A DNA stretch of 64,000 nucleotides from Cylindrodendrum hubeiense (lineage: Eukaryota > Ascomycota > Sordariomycetes > Hypocreales > Nectriaceae), in the NCBI GenBank assembly GCA_014621425.1, contig JAANBB010000034.1:1-64000 (forward strand), given 5' to 3'. Of the stretch, positions 46,346 to 56,936 are shown piece by piece. The translations under genes and the position numbers were made by a program. The notes below the pieces were generated by a model. That model searched no databases. It was not told the origin of the DNA and worked only from the letters and a program-made list of their open reading frames with translations. Numbering within the stretch: the stretch's first letter is position 1; each line of letters starts with the position of its first letter.

Positions 46346-49300
46346 GGTGATTTACTGTGTAAGTTATGATGTGCACTAAAATAGATGGTGCCTAAGCAGG
46401 TGGATATGAGAGCGATGGAAAGTGAAAATGTATTGTGTCTTCCCTACTACAGAGACCTCCCACTCGCGCCTTTATGTCTGGCTTCAGTTGCAGGTGTCGT
46501 GACTTGTTGAATTGTTGAGCAAGGGCTTTTCGGTCCTTGTGATCAATACAGAGTGGATAACTGGAAGCTCTGCTGATATGCGAGCCGACGGGTGGGGCTA
46601 CCTGCTAACGGAAGTGGTGTGCTAGCACGTTGTGGTGGCGGCGTCGACTCGGCCACGGAGCCCAGAAGCTCACCGACGCTCACCGCAGTTTAGCATCCAC
46701 CTGAAATCGGCCAAGGTGCCAAAGGGGCATCTTCACCATGGAATATCATTGCCTGATTAGTCCCCCCGGAGATGCTGTCCAGGATACGGCTTGTGCCACG
46801 TGCGTTATGGCGGCTGACCCCTTCAAAATTACCCGCGAGGGGTCCTTGTACGACCGTGTCAGAACTACTGGAGCTTAATTTTCTCAACGCCAAGCTCAAG
46901 TCGAGATCCGGGGCCCCTGATTATTCTCGTCTGAGTATAGTGCGATTTTTTCTTTTTTGAAACCAGATGGGTCATCTGTACCGATTCACCGCTCGGTAAT
47001 TAATTTCCCTTTGTAAGGTGCACTAAGATACATCTGATCGCATCCATAAAAAGGGGAAGATCACGAACGTGGGGTTGAGAAACAAATGCTGGCACATGTA
47101 CCCCCAGGCGCCCACCATTTGCGGTGACAGGGTGCGATGAAAGTGTGTTGACACAGAACAATCACATTGCACAATTGAATAATCCATCAAGTCATTGCAT
47201 CCATGTCAATGTCAATGAATGCCAGGTGGGCTGCGGCCTCGGAGAAGTTCAAAATGTGGCCACGTCTTTCGATCAGAGAAGTCGTGGAAGGGCATGATAG
47301 GCCTATTTTCTCGAATGCCAAAGAAACAAAAAGCGTAAAGAAGAAAAAAGCAAGGGAAGTCAGTCTCACCCAGGGGTGTCAAATCCCATGACCCCGATCA
47401 TGTGAATGGAAAAGGTTGCTTTTGTTCTTGGGCCCATTATTTCCACTAGTGGGCTTCGTGGGGGTCTCGGCTCGGTTTGGGGTTCCCGAGCATCGGCTTT
47501 CCAATAGGCAATGGTTCCGAGCTAGCTGCACATGGAGACAACAATGGGAAACTTAGCCGAGCGTGGAGGAGCCTCTGCTCAAGGCGGGGGGGAGGATCCC
47601 AGCCGACGAGGCCGTGACCCAAAAGACGTCGTGCCCCCCACAGACAAATGATTGCTCTTCGCGTCATCCTCAGGACATGGTGCTGTACTACCCTGAAGAC
47701 ACGGGACACCGAGAACTGCGCAATTGGGATGTGTTACTATCCTTGGCGCACGCTAATGTGATTCGGGGCACATGGATCACTTCCGGAGAGGGGCTACCTA
47801 TTTGCGGTACCTGGTCAGCTATCCATCTGACGGGCTTCTAATACGCGTCGTCACCATACAGCCCCATTAAATGATTTACATCGTATTATCGACCAACACT
47901 ATGTACAAATCAGCGATATATTTAGAAATGGTATGATATCTCGGGAAATCCGGGTGAGAAAACAGATTACTAATTCCCAAGATGAGAGATAATGGGAGAC
48001 GAGATGCCCATCGAAACACGCTCCTCCGAAATAAAAGCTTTTCTTCTCACATTTCCTCTATTCAATTCAATCTCATCATCATCTATTACTAGTCCATTTT
48101 ATCTTGCTAAGCCCAAAACAGACTGCCAATTTGTCGCCCCGTTCCTTGGGGAAGGTAGGGTTAGCATTATGGAGGAGCTGACGGATAATGCTAACCTCAA
48201 TATCGGTACAATACCAATACTCCCTCAGCAAACATTAGCCGTTCAATATTAGAGGGTACTACATACAAATCCCGCAACCTTTTCGCCTCCGATTATCAGG
48301 TTTTTTCTCAAATGACGCTTGTGCTCACAGCCTGTCTCGCGATCAATGTCACCAAGAATAAAATCCATTGGATTGTTAAAGTTCATGTCAAGGCCCCAAC
48401 GTATGTATAAGAAAATGAACGCAGGTCACTGCTCCAGGTGTATGGAGCCGTCCCGCCACCGATAACTCAGTACTATCCACTACTTGATGGCGATTCGCCG
48501 GCCATGTTCCATCCATGTGCAAACCACAGCCTTGGTCTCGTTCACGACACCAATCATCAGGCCCATCGCCAGTCCTCATTTCTCTACGAAGAATAGATCG
48601 CTAGGTGACTACCCACTGGGAATCGTGTTTTACAGCGGCATATAACTGTTGGTGCCAGTGTACCTACCATTCCTCCAACAAATGTTAGTTCATAAACCTC
48701 AATCAAAATATGTCCTTCCCATGATACAAGAGACCAGCTCCCATCATACATCAATACCTCTCCTTGTGGCTTGATTTGGTAGCTGATATCAAATAGTATC
48801 AGCAAAAAAGGCTGTTTGTAAGAAAAGAGATCCATGTTGGGTATTCACCAAAGGAACCATGAGAGATTGGCGCGATAACTTGCAATTCAATGCTATCGAC
48901 GTGATACTCCATTGAGTAAATAACAAACAACCCCTTGTTTGAACCCCAAGTCAGGCCTAGCCTTGATGTGCGTCACCGGTCAAGCGTCGGTCTGAAAAGC
49001 CCAACGATGGTCCGTACGACATCAACTCAAGACCAAGCAACGAATCGAATGCGTGCTATGCATGCAAGAAAAAAGGACCAGCAGATGTTTTCTTATTCCC
49101 CTTTCCATTCCTTACGCGCCAAATCCATCCGATGCATCATCATCAAAAGACGCCAGGCATGTTGTGGGAGAGAAGACCATTGAGAAGAAGGTGACCAAGT
49201 GGCCAGCGTGGATAATCTCAACCACGATGCCTCAATCCTACTCTGCAGCTCAGAATGACCCACTAATTGACCTTATTCAATGACTGGATTTGCATGGTCG

Positions 49301-49459
49301 TCTAAAATACTGATGCCGCCCCTAATTTGAACCTCATGGGGAAAGACTCTGCTAGAGATATCCTAGATCAATCAAGAATTCTGGATTTCATCGGAACTAA
49401 CGTGCCAGCAACAAGGCCATTGCGAACCGGGGTTAATTGCTATTTTCGAACTAATAAAT
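46346..49459. other. 3.1-kb gap without a supported gene
   Basis: Short open frames only. 47200-47350 contains a purine-rich run (AAAGAAGAAAAAAG). No transposon ends or long repeats were recognised. This is the largest empty stretch in the window. Confidence 0.4.
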
Positions 49460-52167
49460 CTACTTCTTGTTGCTTTCACTATCCTTAGGACCAAACAGAG
49501 GCACGTCGCTTGGACTCGACTTAGATCTCTTGCTTTGGGGACTAGCAGACGCTGTATCCTTAGGACCAAACAGAGGCTTGTCGCTTGGACTCGAATTAGA
49601 TCTCTTGCTTTCGTGACCAGCAGACGCTAGCTTTGTCCAATCAATGATTGGGATTGGGATATCGGGTAATACTTTTGGTTTGGGAAAAAAGTCCGCGGAT
49701 GACCGTGTTGATGCATTGAACACGAATGTACTTGACTTAGGAGGCGTTGATGCATTGAACACGAATGTACTTGACTTAGGAGGCGTCTCTTTAGGTGTAG
49801 TTCCCGCAGCTTGGGATAGTGAAGGCAATGAAGTTTGATCCGTAGCAACACCGCTGCTGGGAGGGTCGATGGGCCCTCGAGGCGTACTTCCCCCTGGTGC
49901 TCCCAGGATCGTGCTTCCTGAAGATGGGACCGACGGACGATGATGTGTGTCAGGCGTTTTTGGTAGCCCCTCTGCTAAGGGTGATTGAGGTGGTGGTGTT
50001 TTATGATTGGCGCGTGTGTCCGGTACTGCGGAGGATCCCTCTGCTGATGCTACTTGATGTGGCAATGTGTCCAGCAACTCAGACAGCGCCGATACGGTAT
50101 CACCAACCGCTGTATCGTCATCAGTAAATGAGCCAGGGGGTTGGGAGAATTCCTCTGCCAATGAAATTGACGGCTGGGATGGTGATGGGCTGCGAGGATT
50201 GGCGCGCGTGCTTCGCTTGGGCTCGAACTCAGCATCGCCAGTACTTCGAGAGGTGTACTGTGACGCCTGGTAATCGCCATCTCCAGAATCATCACTTTCC
50301 CAAGAATCACTGTCAAGTGACTCATTTGGGTTCAAAGGCCCCGATTGATGGCTGATGGCGCTTCGCCCTCGGTGGCGACTCGCATGTCGCGTCTCCGGGG
50401 TCGGCTTCTCCGCATTCAAGTTCAGGGCCTTTGTTCTTTCAGTGACAATGCGGTCAACTTCGTTAAGAAGCACTTGGCGCTCCGAAGCGCATATTTCTTG
50501 GACAAGCAACCCCATCAGCAATGGTGTTACCTTGGAATGTGTGCTATCATTCAACTCCATAGCAGCATGATTGTCCAGGAAACTCTGAACCATTGGTACA
50601 ACCAACTTACAGCGCTCCATGGTCTGCTGGCGGCGACGAAGCAGCCCTGGATTTTCCACATCCTTTGTGCCTGTCGGGCCATGCACAAGCTTCCATTGGT
50701 CAATATAAGACGACATTAACGGCTTGAACACCCGCATGGCCCAAGTGTGAGTGTTTTCAAGGATTAGCTTGAATAGGAAAACGTCCTCAAGCTTGGTCAT
50801 ATCCCCTTGCCAAATAGCCCTCATTACCTAACACATTTTGTTAGTCCTAGATTGCCAGGGCTATAGCCTTTTGACTCACATAACCCTTCTTAGACTTCTT
50901 CCATATCTTTGTGTAGCTGAGGTGTGCAAGGGTAGGGGCACCAAAGTCTCTGTCAAAGTACATAATCCAGACTTTGACCTGAGATCCAATCGATGTGATA
51001 GTTGCAATAGGAGGAACCTGTGCATCATGGTCCAATTCAACTGCATACCTCGCTAAAATTTGATTTAACTTGATCGCACATGCGCCAGCGTTAGCTGCCT
51101 GACAGCAAACTGCTTCTCTAGCTCGAGGATTTTCCTTTTTATGTTCAACAATGAGCCAAGGATAGCAATTGAGACTTGCTTCCACTGGTGATTTATGAAA
51201 CACTCGAAAGGGAGTTGGCTGTAGGCCATGTTGAACTAGTTCTTTGAGAAGTGACCATGAAAAGTTTTCTGCGAGTGATTGAATGGGAGGTTGGTTCCAT
51301 TGAAACGCTTCGGGGTCCTTTACCAGGGGGATCATAGGTTTGGTATCCAGGTGGTACATGGGCAAATAAAAGACATAGTCCGGTTTTGGACACTTCTCTT
51401 TTTCAAAGCTGATCAATGTATCATCTTCGGATACATCCGCTTTACCATTAAAGGCATCCCACAACCGGTCCCCGTCTCTGTTCGATGGATCAATATCAAT
51501 GTGCCAAATGCGCTAGGTATAGTTGTGCACGTACGCTCTAAAGGCATCGTAGTAGTATTTGCACCGTGAAACCCTTAAGTATTAACTGTAAGCTTTGAAC
51601 TATCATAAATTTAAATCGTATGTCATTTGCATACCTTCGGGAATCTCCCTTTGATACTGAGGTACCTTGAGAAAGTGGTCTGAAAAATTGATCTCGAAAG
51701 AAATACTCCCATTCCTTCTCCGAGTAGCCACCTTGATAAATACTTATGGCTTCGGTATGAATCTTGCGTGCTTCCATTAAAGCAGGTTCAGAATTCTTGC
51801 TGAGCTGTTCTATGTCCAGTCGAAAGCTGCCTAGGGAGTCCTGCTGATCTTTATAACCAGGGGATGGGCAACAAAAGTCCAGCATAGATCTCCGTAGGGC
51901 CTCCACATGCGGTGGGTATGGGCGAGCCCTACTGTGAATCTTCTCGTCGTAGAAAATTGCTTTTTCAGACAACTCATCGCGTTGCCAAGTCATGTTGCTG
52001 AGTGTTTCGGTAAGACGATGCAAGAAGGTGCAATTTATGAGGATATCGTGAGGGAAAAAAACTGGGACAGCTGTTTGAGGGGTTGTCTCCTCTTTGATCA
52101 TTTTCTTTTGCAGGGCTACATCTGTTGGTTGTGTTGGTTCACCCATGCACGCTTCGACCAACCACAT
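49460..52167 (-). CDS. DUF7924-like protein with Ser/Pro-rich tail; internal stop unless spliced
   Basis: Proposed exons 52167-51635, 51573-51535, 51477-50880 and 50827-49460 give 845 aa. The third exon holds 'NCYPWLIVEHKKENP', an E-x-K pattern on a strand like PD-(D/E)XK-type folds, and fits fungal DUF7924-type proteins that often carry long disordered tails. The tail (about 520-845) is Ser/Pro-rich with two internal duplications. If the 57-nt piece 51478-51534 is not spliced, the frame is unbroken apart from one TAG (51513-51515). With it removed (GTACGT...CAG) the frame is open. The true N-terminus may lie in a further upstream exon (about 52170-52410). Function is unknown. Confidence 0.55.
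49490..49600 (-). repeat. Tandem duplication in DUF7924-like gene tail (a)
   Basis: A unit of about 72 bp is present twice. It codes 'SKRSNSSPSDKPLFGPKD' and 'SKRSKSSPSDVPLFGPKD' and carries 'TTAGGACCAAACAGAGGC' in both copies. The copies are nearly identical. Confidence 0.75.
49700..49790 (-). repeat. Tandem duplication in DUF7924-like gene tail (b)
   Basis: A 39-bp unit repeated exactly or nearly so codes 'PPKSSTFVFNAST' twice in a row. Confidence 0.8.
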
Positions 52168-53943
52168 ATCACCTGGGCTTCAGCTCTGCTGCATGCGAAT
52201 AGGGCTGCGAGAATTGCGAGCACTGATACGCTAGAGCGACATTACCCGGACCTAGCCGGCGCTCGGGAATGCTTATAACCGTGCCTGTGCCGTCGTGAAA
52301 CAGCGATGCGCGGCCTCTTCTGAGTTTCGACGAGGTGTTTGATACACCGACTGCGCCATTTGCATAAAGGAGATCCTCCCATACTGCAATATTAGTACGA
52401 CTTAGATCTAACACGAGGCTAAAAGTTATTGCCTGCCTACGAAGTTCTTAGTATATGTGCCAGCGGGCTCAACCAACTCTCACGGTAGTAAGAGTCTTCT
52501 ATAGGTCACATGGAGCGCTCGGAGTGGTATTGTGTGGATTACGTGACTTGAAGTGGCGGGGATCGGGGCTGTGCAAAGCTACCCTGAATGACGTCAGTCT
52601 CCACCAATGGATATGTATACGAGGATTGCCTTCATTGCGGCACGGGGCCTTGGTGAATCTCGATGAACCTGCCAGGTATTAAGTAGTTCTCACATGATCT
52701 GCAACGGGAGCTCCGATGGCTGATGCAAGGCACATTTTGAGCTTAACCCTACCTTAGCTGGGCAGGGTGAAGTACCGGCGGGGTGATGCTAAAAATGAAT
52801 GCAATACTAGCCTTTTTGGGGCCTTGTTAGGTTTCCGAATGGCTGCGCCGATCCCAGAATTGACGTCCACAGTAGCTGCTTTGGGCTATTGTTAAGTTTC
52901 TGAGCAACAATGTAGATCTAGTCGTCGACAACTTGATTATAATTAGAGGGATATTCATTTATTTGAAGTATGCTCGTCGTGAAGTGGCAAACCATGATGA
53001 GGGTGAGCGATATAGGGTAGCTAGTACAGCACCGAAATAGTGGGCATCGAGTACGTCGTTCTGATGTAAGACTCGCCGAACCCAGCATGTGACTATCAGG
53101 GTTCTCTATGATGTCTCCGACCTTCTGTCTTCATCTCCGACTTTCTGTCTTCTTCGCAGCTCCAGTTGATGTGATGTCCGCATCTGGGGTCTTGTGACAG
53201 AGTGGGTGCACTGGGACGCATGCGTATGGTGAAAACGAATAAGAGGGGTCACAATGGTCACGGTAGCTCCGATTGCCGAATCCGTAGATGTTGTCTAACA
53301 TTGTTTACCGCTCAATTATTATGACGCGACCGTCGCATGCATTGTCTAGCAGTGAAATAGCAGCTCTTGGCAATCTGGGATACTTCGGCATGGCCGACAG
53401 AGTAAACGTCGAGCGGTGTTACATAACGCCTGCGAGCCGCGTGTTCGCAAGCCGAAGCCAAGACTCAAGGCGGAGACGCCCTGAGGTGGTGATGGATTCA
53501 GCCCCGCGTGAGCGGCTTGGCTCGCAGTCGGATGGCCTCAGCCACGCCGAAGAGCCGGAAGCGTCTGCGTGAGTGTCGCCATTTGGCGCCATCTGCCCCC
53601 GTCTGCCCCCGTTTGCCCCCATTTATCCCCATTTACCCATGTCTTCGGAATGCCGAGCCACATCTTCCTTGGCCGCGCACTGGCCGGTGTTGATGTAGCC
53701 GACGCCAAGTGTGGGGACCTCCGTAGCGCTTGCGCCACCAGTATGACGTGAAGCCAGTGAGGACAGTGAAGCCACTTCCCAGAGCTTCCGGCCCGTGACG
53801 AAGATGTTTGTATTAAAGACGAGCTGCTTCTCCTCGAACAAGTCATGCTCTTCCATCAAACCACACAATCTACCCCGACACTCACACAGTCACGAGACTC
53901 CAAAAATACCAATCCCGAAATACCCAATAACCAAACACACCAA
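52168..53943. other. 1.8-kb gap, divergent promoters and possible upstream exon
   Basis: 52170-52410 (minus) holds an open frame that may be an upstream exon of the DUF7924-like gene. 53041-53160 contains a repeated 'CTCCGACCTTCTGTCTTC/CTCCGACTTTCTGTCTTC' phrase. 53591-53640 holds a 10-bp tandem repeat. No separate gene is supported. Confidence 0.4.
53591..53640. repeat. 10-bp tandem repeat, five decaying copies
   Basis: ATCTGCCCCC, GTCTGCCCCC, GTTTGCCCCC, ATTTATCCCC and ATTTACCCAT follow one another in exact 10-bp register, losing similarity to the right. It lies about 300 bp upstream of the glycine-zipper gene. Confidence 0.7.
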
Positions 53944-54759
53944 ATGTCTGCCAACGATTACTACGGCGGTGGTGGTAGCAACCAGCAACAAGGTTACAAC
54001 AACCAGCAACCCAGCTACAACCAGCAGCAGCAGGGCTACAACCAGCCACAGGGCTATGGCCAGCAGGTATGAGGGAATCGTTATAGGATCTTAGAATATC
54101 TCTAACATTTTTATTAGCAGCAGCAGTATGGCCAGCCACAGAACCAGTCCTACCCTCAACAGGCCAGCTACGACAACAACGGCTCCTCATATCAGCAGCA
54201 GCAGGGCGGGCAGTACAGAGACGCCCAGGCCTACCCTAACAACGGACAGCAGGGTCCTGATGGCGAGCGAGGCCTAGGTGCCACTCTGGTTGGAGGTGGT
54301 GCTGCCGGTTGGGCGGCCCACAAGGCTGGAGGCGGCTTCCTGGGCAGTGCCGCCGGCGCCATCGCCGGCGCCATCGGCGCCAACTTTGTTGAGCACAAGT
54401 TCAAGAAGCACAAGAAGAACAAGAAGGAGCACAGGGATGGTCGTGCTCGAGCCTACACCGGAGACTCCACCTCCAGCAGTGACTCCGACTCCGACGATGG
54501 CCGTCGGGGACAAGGCGAGCGAGGCGGCCCTCACGGTGGACCTCCTTCTCATGGTGAGCGGGGCGGTCCTCACGGCGGTCCTCCCCACCACGGTGGCGGC
54601 GGCGAGCACGGAGGATGGGGCGGACACCAGGGCGGTCCCGGTGGCCCTGGCGGTCCCGGAGGCCCCGGAGGATACGGCGGCCACAGTGGTGACCATGGCG
54701 GCTACGGCGGCCAAGGTGGACACGGCGGACCTGGTGGCCATGGCGGTCCCCGTTGGTAA
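53944..54759 (+). CDS. Prion-like Q/N-rich, glycine-zipper, Gly/His-rich protein
   Basis: Two exons (53944-54066, 54118-54759) with a 51-nt intron give 254 aa. Residues 1-90 are built of Gln, Asn, Tyr and Gly ('QQGYNNQQPSYNQQQQGYNQ'), the composition of prion-like disordered domains. Residues about 100-140 form a glycine-zipper segment ('GLGATLVGGGAAGWAAHKAG', 'GSAAGAIAGAIGANFVEHKF') followed by a Lys-rich patch. The C-terminus alternates Gly, His and Pro ('GERGGPHGGPP' units). Similar small proteins are common in Aspergillus and are often stress-induced. The zipper may insert in or associate with membranes, and the Q/N region may drive condensation. Function is not established. Confidence 0.82.
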
Positions 54760-55426
54760 TCACACCAGCCTCATTGATCGTCCGGAGTCCAGTATCGAAC
54801 GGCGTTTTGGGAATGCGCCTTGGGTGGCAGGCACATGCACTTAGATGAGATATATGATGTGTCTCGAACAACATTCTGTTCGCTTATTATGAATACCAAT
54901 CCTAAATTTCTTCAACTCATCTGCCATTATATTACTGGTGGCTAATTACTTGTACCGGCTCTTGCTCAATCTCTTCCGTGGTGCTGTTATTGGTTGGGGA
55001 TGGCAAGCGAGGACAGAAGCGGGCGCGGGAGGGGACGAGATAGTGACTCCGGCGGCAGAGCGGGGACGTGACAGCACTCGACAGCGGCTACTACGCAGGT
55101 GCATGGAGCAGTATAGATAGAGCAACGCACTGACTGGCTTAAATGGCAAGGTACGTCTTCTCTGTTGGGTAAGGGCCTGCCATTGATCCTAGAGAGTTGA
55201 ATCATTGTTTGTAAATCCGTATCTTGTCCAACCAAGGCTCGAAACTCCATCAGATAAACCCCACGCCATAATCTCACGTCAGAAAAGCCCCGCTTTGCCA
55301 AATTTGCCAAAGCCCCGACTGCTCTTTGCTATAAAAGCCTAGCCAGACTCGATAAGACATTGCATGTATAGAAAATATTCTGCTATACTATTTAAACCTA
55401 CTTTTATTATCTAATCAGACGACAAC
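54760..55426. other. Intergenic gap
   Basis: 667 bp with the promoter of the SDR-like gene. The last 80 bp before 55427 are AT-rich. No gene is seen. Confidence 0.4.
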
Positions 55427-56281
55427 ATGGCTATACGGGCTTTGGTAGTGGGTGGAACAAGCGGCATTGGCTATGCGATGGCGTCTCGCATAGCTGCTGA
55501 AACCAGTTCCTCGGCCGTCATAATAAGTGGCCGTACCGAGCCTAAGAACATGCCGCATACGAACATAGAATTTCGACCTTTAGACGCAACATCAATGCAC
55601 GACATCAAGGAGTATACGAACACCTTCAAATCGGCACAGCAGCAGAAGCTCGACCTCCTTATCATCACCCAGGGAATTATGACCACTGCGGGGAGGACAG
55701 AGACGCCAGAGGGTATCGACCGCAAGATGGCACTACACTATTATGGCAGGCAACTATTAATACGGGAACTTATGCCAGTATTGACGGAGGATGCGAAGGT
55801 CATCCTAGTATTTGATGGGCGGTTTGGCACCCCAGCCAACCTCAAGTGGGATGACCTAGATTTGAAGAAACATTACGGTCTCGGTACATCCGCAAACCAC
55901 TGCATGGTAATGAACGATATCATGATCCAGTTCTATGCTGCGCAACAGCAGCCCCAAGGCACCACCAAGCGACATTTTGTGCATGCTTGGCCGGGTACTG
56001 TCAAATCGAACCTTCTACGAGAACTCCCGTGGTACTTGCAGCCTGTAGGACTTGCAAGCAAGTTTATTAGTGTATCGGCGGATACTTGTGCAGAGTACCT
56101 ATTGAATGGGGCTTCTAAGTGCGCGGCTGCGGGCAATGCAGAGGGTAGGTTCTGGAGCAACATCGATAACAAAGGGCGCTTGATTGCAAATAAAGCCATT
56201 TGGAACAGCGAGCAGATGAAAACGGTGGCGGATCACACATGGGCACTTGTTGATGGAACGAGTACTGGAAGTAAATCCTAA
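55427..56281 (+). CDS. Atypical SDR-fold protein without the YxxxK pair
   Basis: An intronless 284-aa protein. 'ALVVGGTSGIGYAMA' at the N-terminus is a clear Rossmann dinucleotide motif, and 'DLLIITQGIMTTAGR' matches the NNAG-like strand. The region that should hold the catalytic Tyr-x3-Lys instead reads 'HYGLGTSANHCMVMNDIMIQ': Tyr is present but no Lys follows at +4. A C-terminal 'WPGTVKSNLLRELPWYLQP' matches the retinol-dehydrogenase-like group of SDRs. It may bind NAD(P) without normal reductase chemistry or use another residue. Neighbours give no pathway clue. Confidence 0.8.
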   Translation: MAIRALVVGGTSGIGYAMASRIAAETSSSAVIISGRTEPKNMPHTNIEFRPLDATSMHDIKEYTNTFKSAQQQKLDLLIITQGIMTTAGRTETPEGIDRKMALHYYGRQLLIRELMPVLTEDAKVILVFDGRFGTPANLKWDDLDLKKHYGLGTSANHCMVMNDIMIQFYAAQQQPQGTTKRHFVHAWPGTVKSNLLRELPWYLQPVGLASKFISVSADTCAEYLLNGASKCAAAGNAEGRFWSNIDNKGRLIANKAIWNSEQMKTVADHTWALVDGTSTGSKS

Positions 56282-56936
56282 AGTGGTGGCATTTTGGGAG
56301 GAAGTTGGTATCTATCTTTTTGGAAGGCTAGGGAACATCCTTGGTGAATATCTATCACTTGCTCCGAAGGACTACCCTGTCCACGAAAAGCTGAGCTAAA
56401 TTCTTGATGCCGTGGCACCCATCACAGCACACTGAGACCAAAGGACGGGCAGTGTTTCCGAAATACCCGAGCAAGGGATACGTTGTCTGAAGTGACGGGT
56501 TTAATGGGTCGCCTCAATCTAGATGGTGATGGCCAGCTGCATTTCTTTGGCTCGCAGGACAATTGTCATCTGTTGCACAGCCAGCCCGCCTGAACTCTCC
56601 ACATCCGATTCATCGGTGTGCATGCAGTAAACAAGGTTCTTAGAAGACCAGAGTGAAGCGCCAACGATTACGACTATCCAGGCGGGCTGTGATACGAAGC
56701 AGGCAATCACGATAGAGAACAGACAAGCTTATCATATAACATATTCTTTTATGTATCTATAGTGTGCCCTCCCGCGGGATCCAAAGTCAAGTCTAAAATA
56801 TTAAAAGGCTAAGGCTGACAACGCCTTTTCTATCCAGAACCCATTTCATTATGTCATGCCAATTTGCCAATGTCCGATCTTGGCCACGCTGGTATCAAAC
56901 ACTTAATATACAACCGCACAGTTTTGTAGCCAATGA
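56282..56936. other. Convergent intergenic gap
   Basis: 655 bp between the 3' ends of the SDR-like and MFS genes. A short open frame at 56519-56710 (minus) has no features. Confidence 0.4.

Noticed and set aside
54274..54874. Long frames antisense to the Gly/His-rich protein
   Set aside because: Ala/Val/Thr-rich translation is the expected complement of GGN-rich coding sequence.
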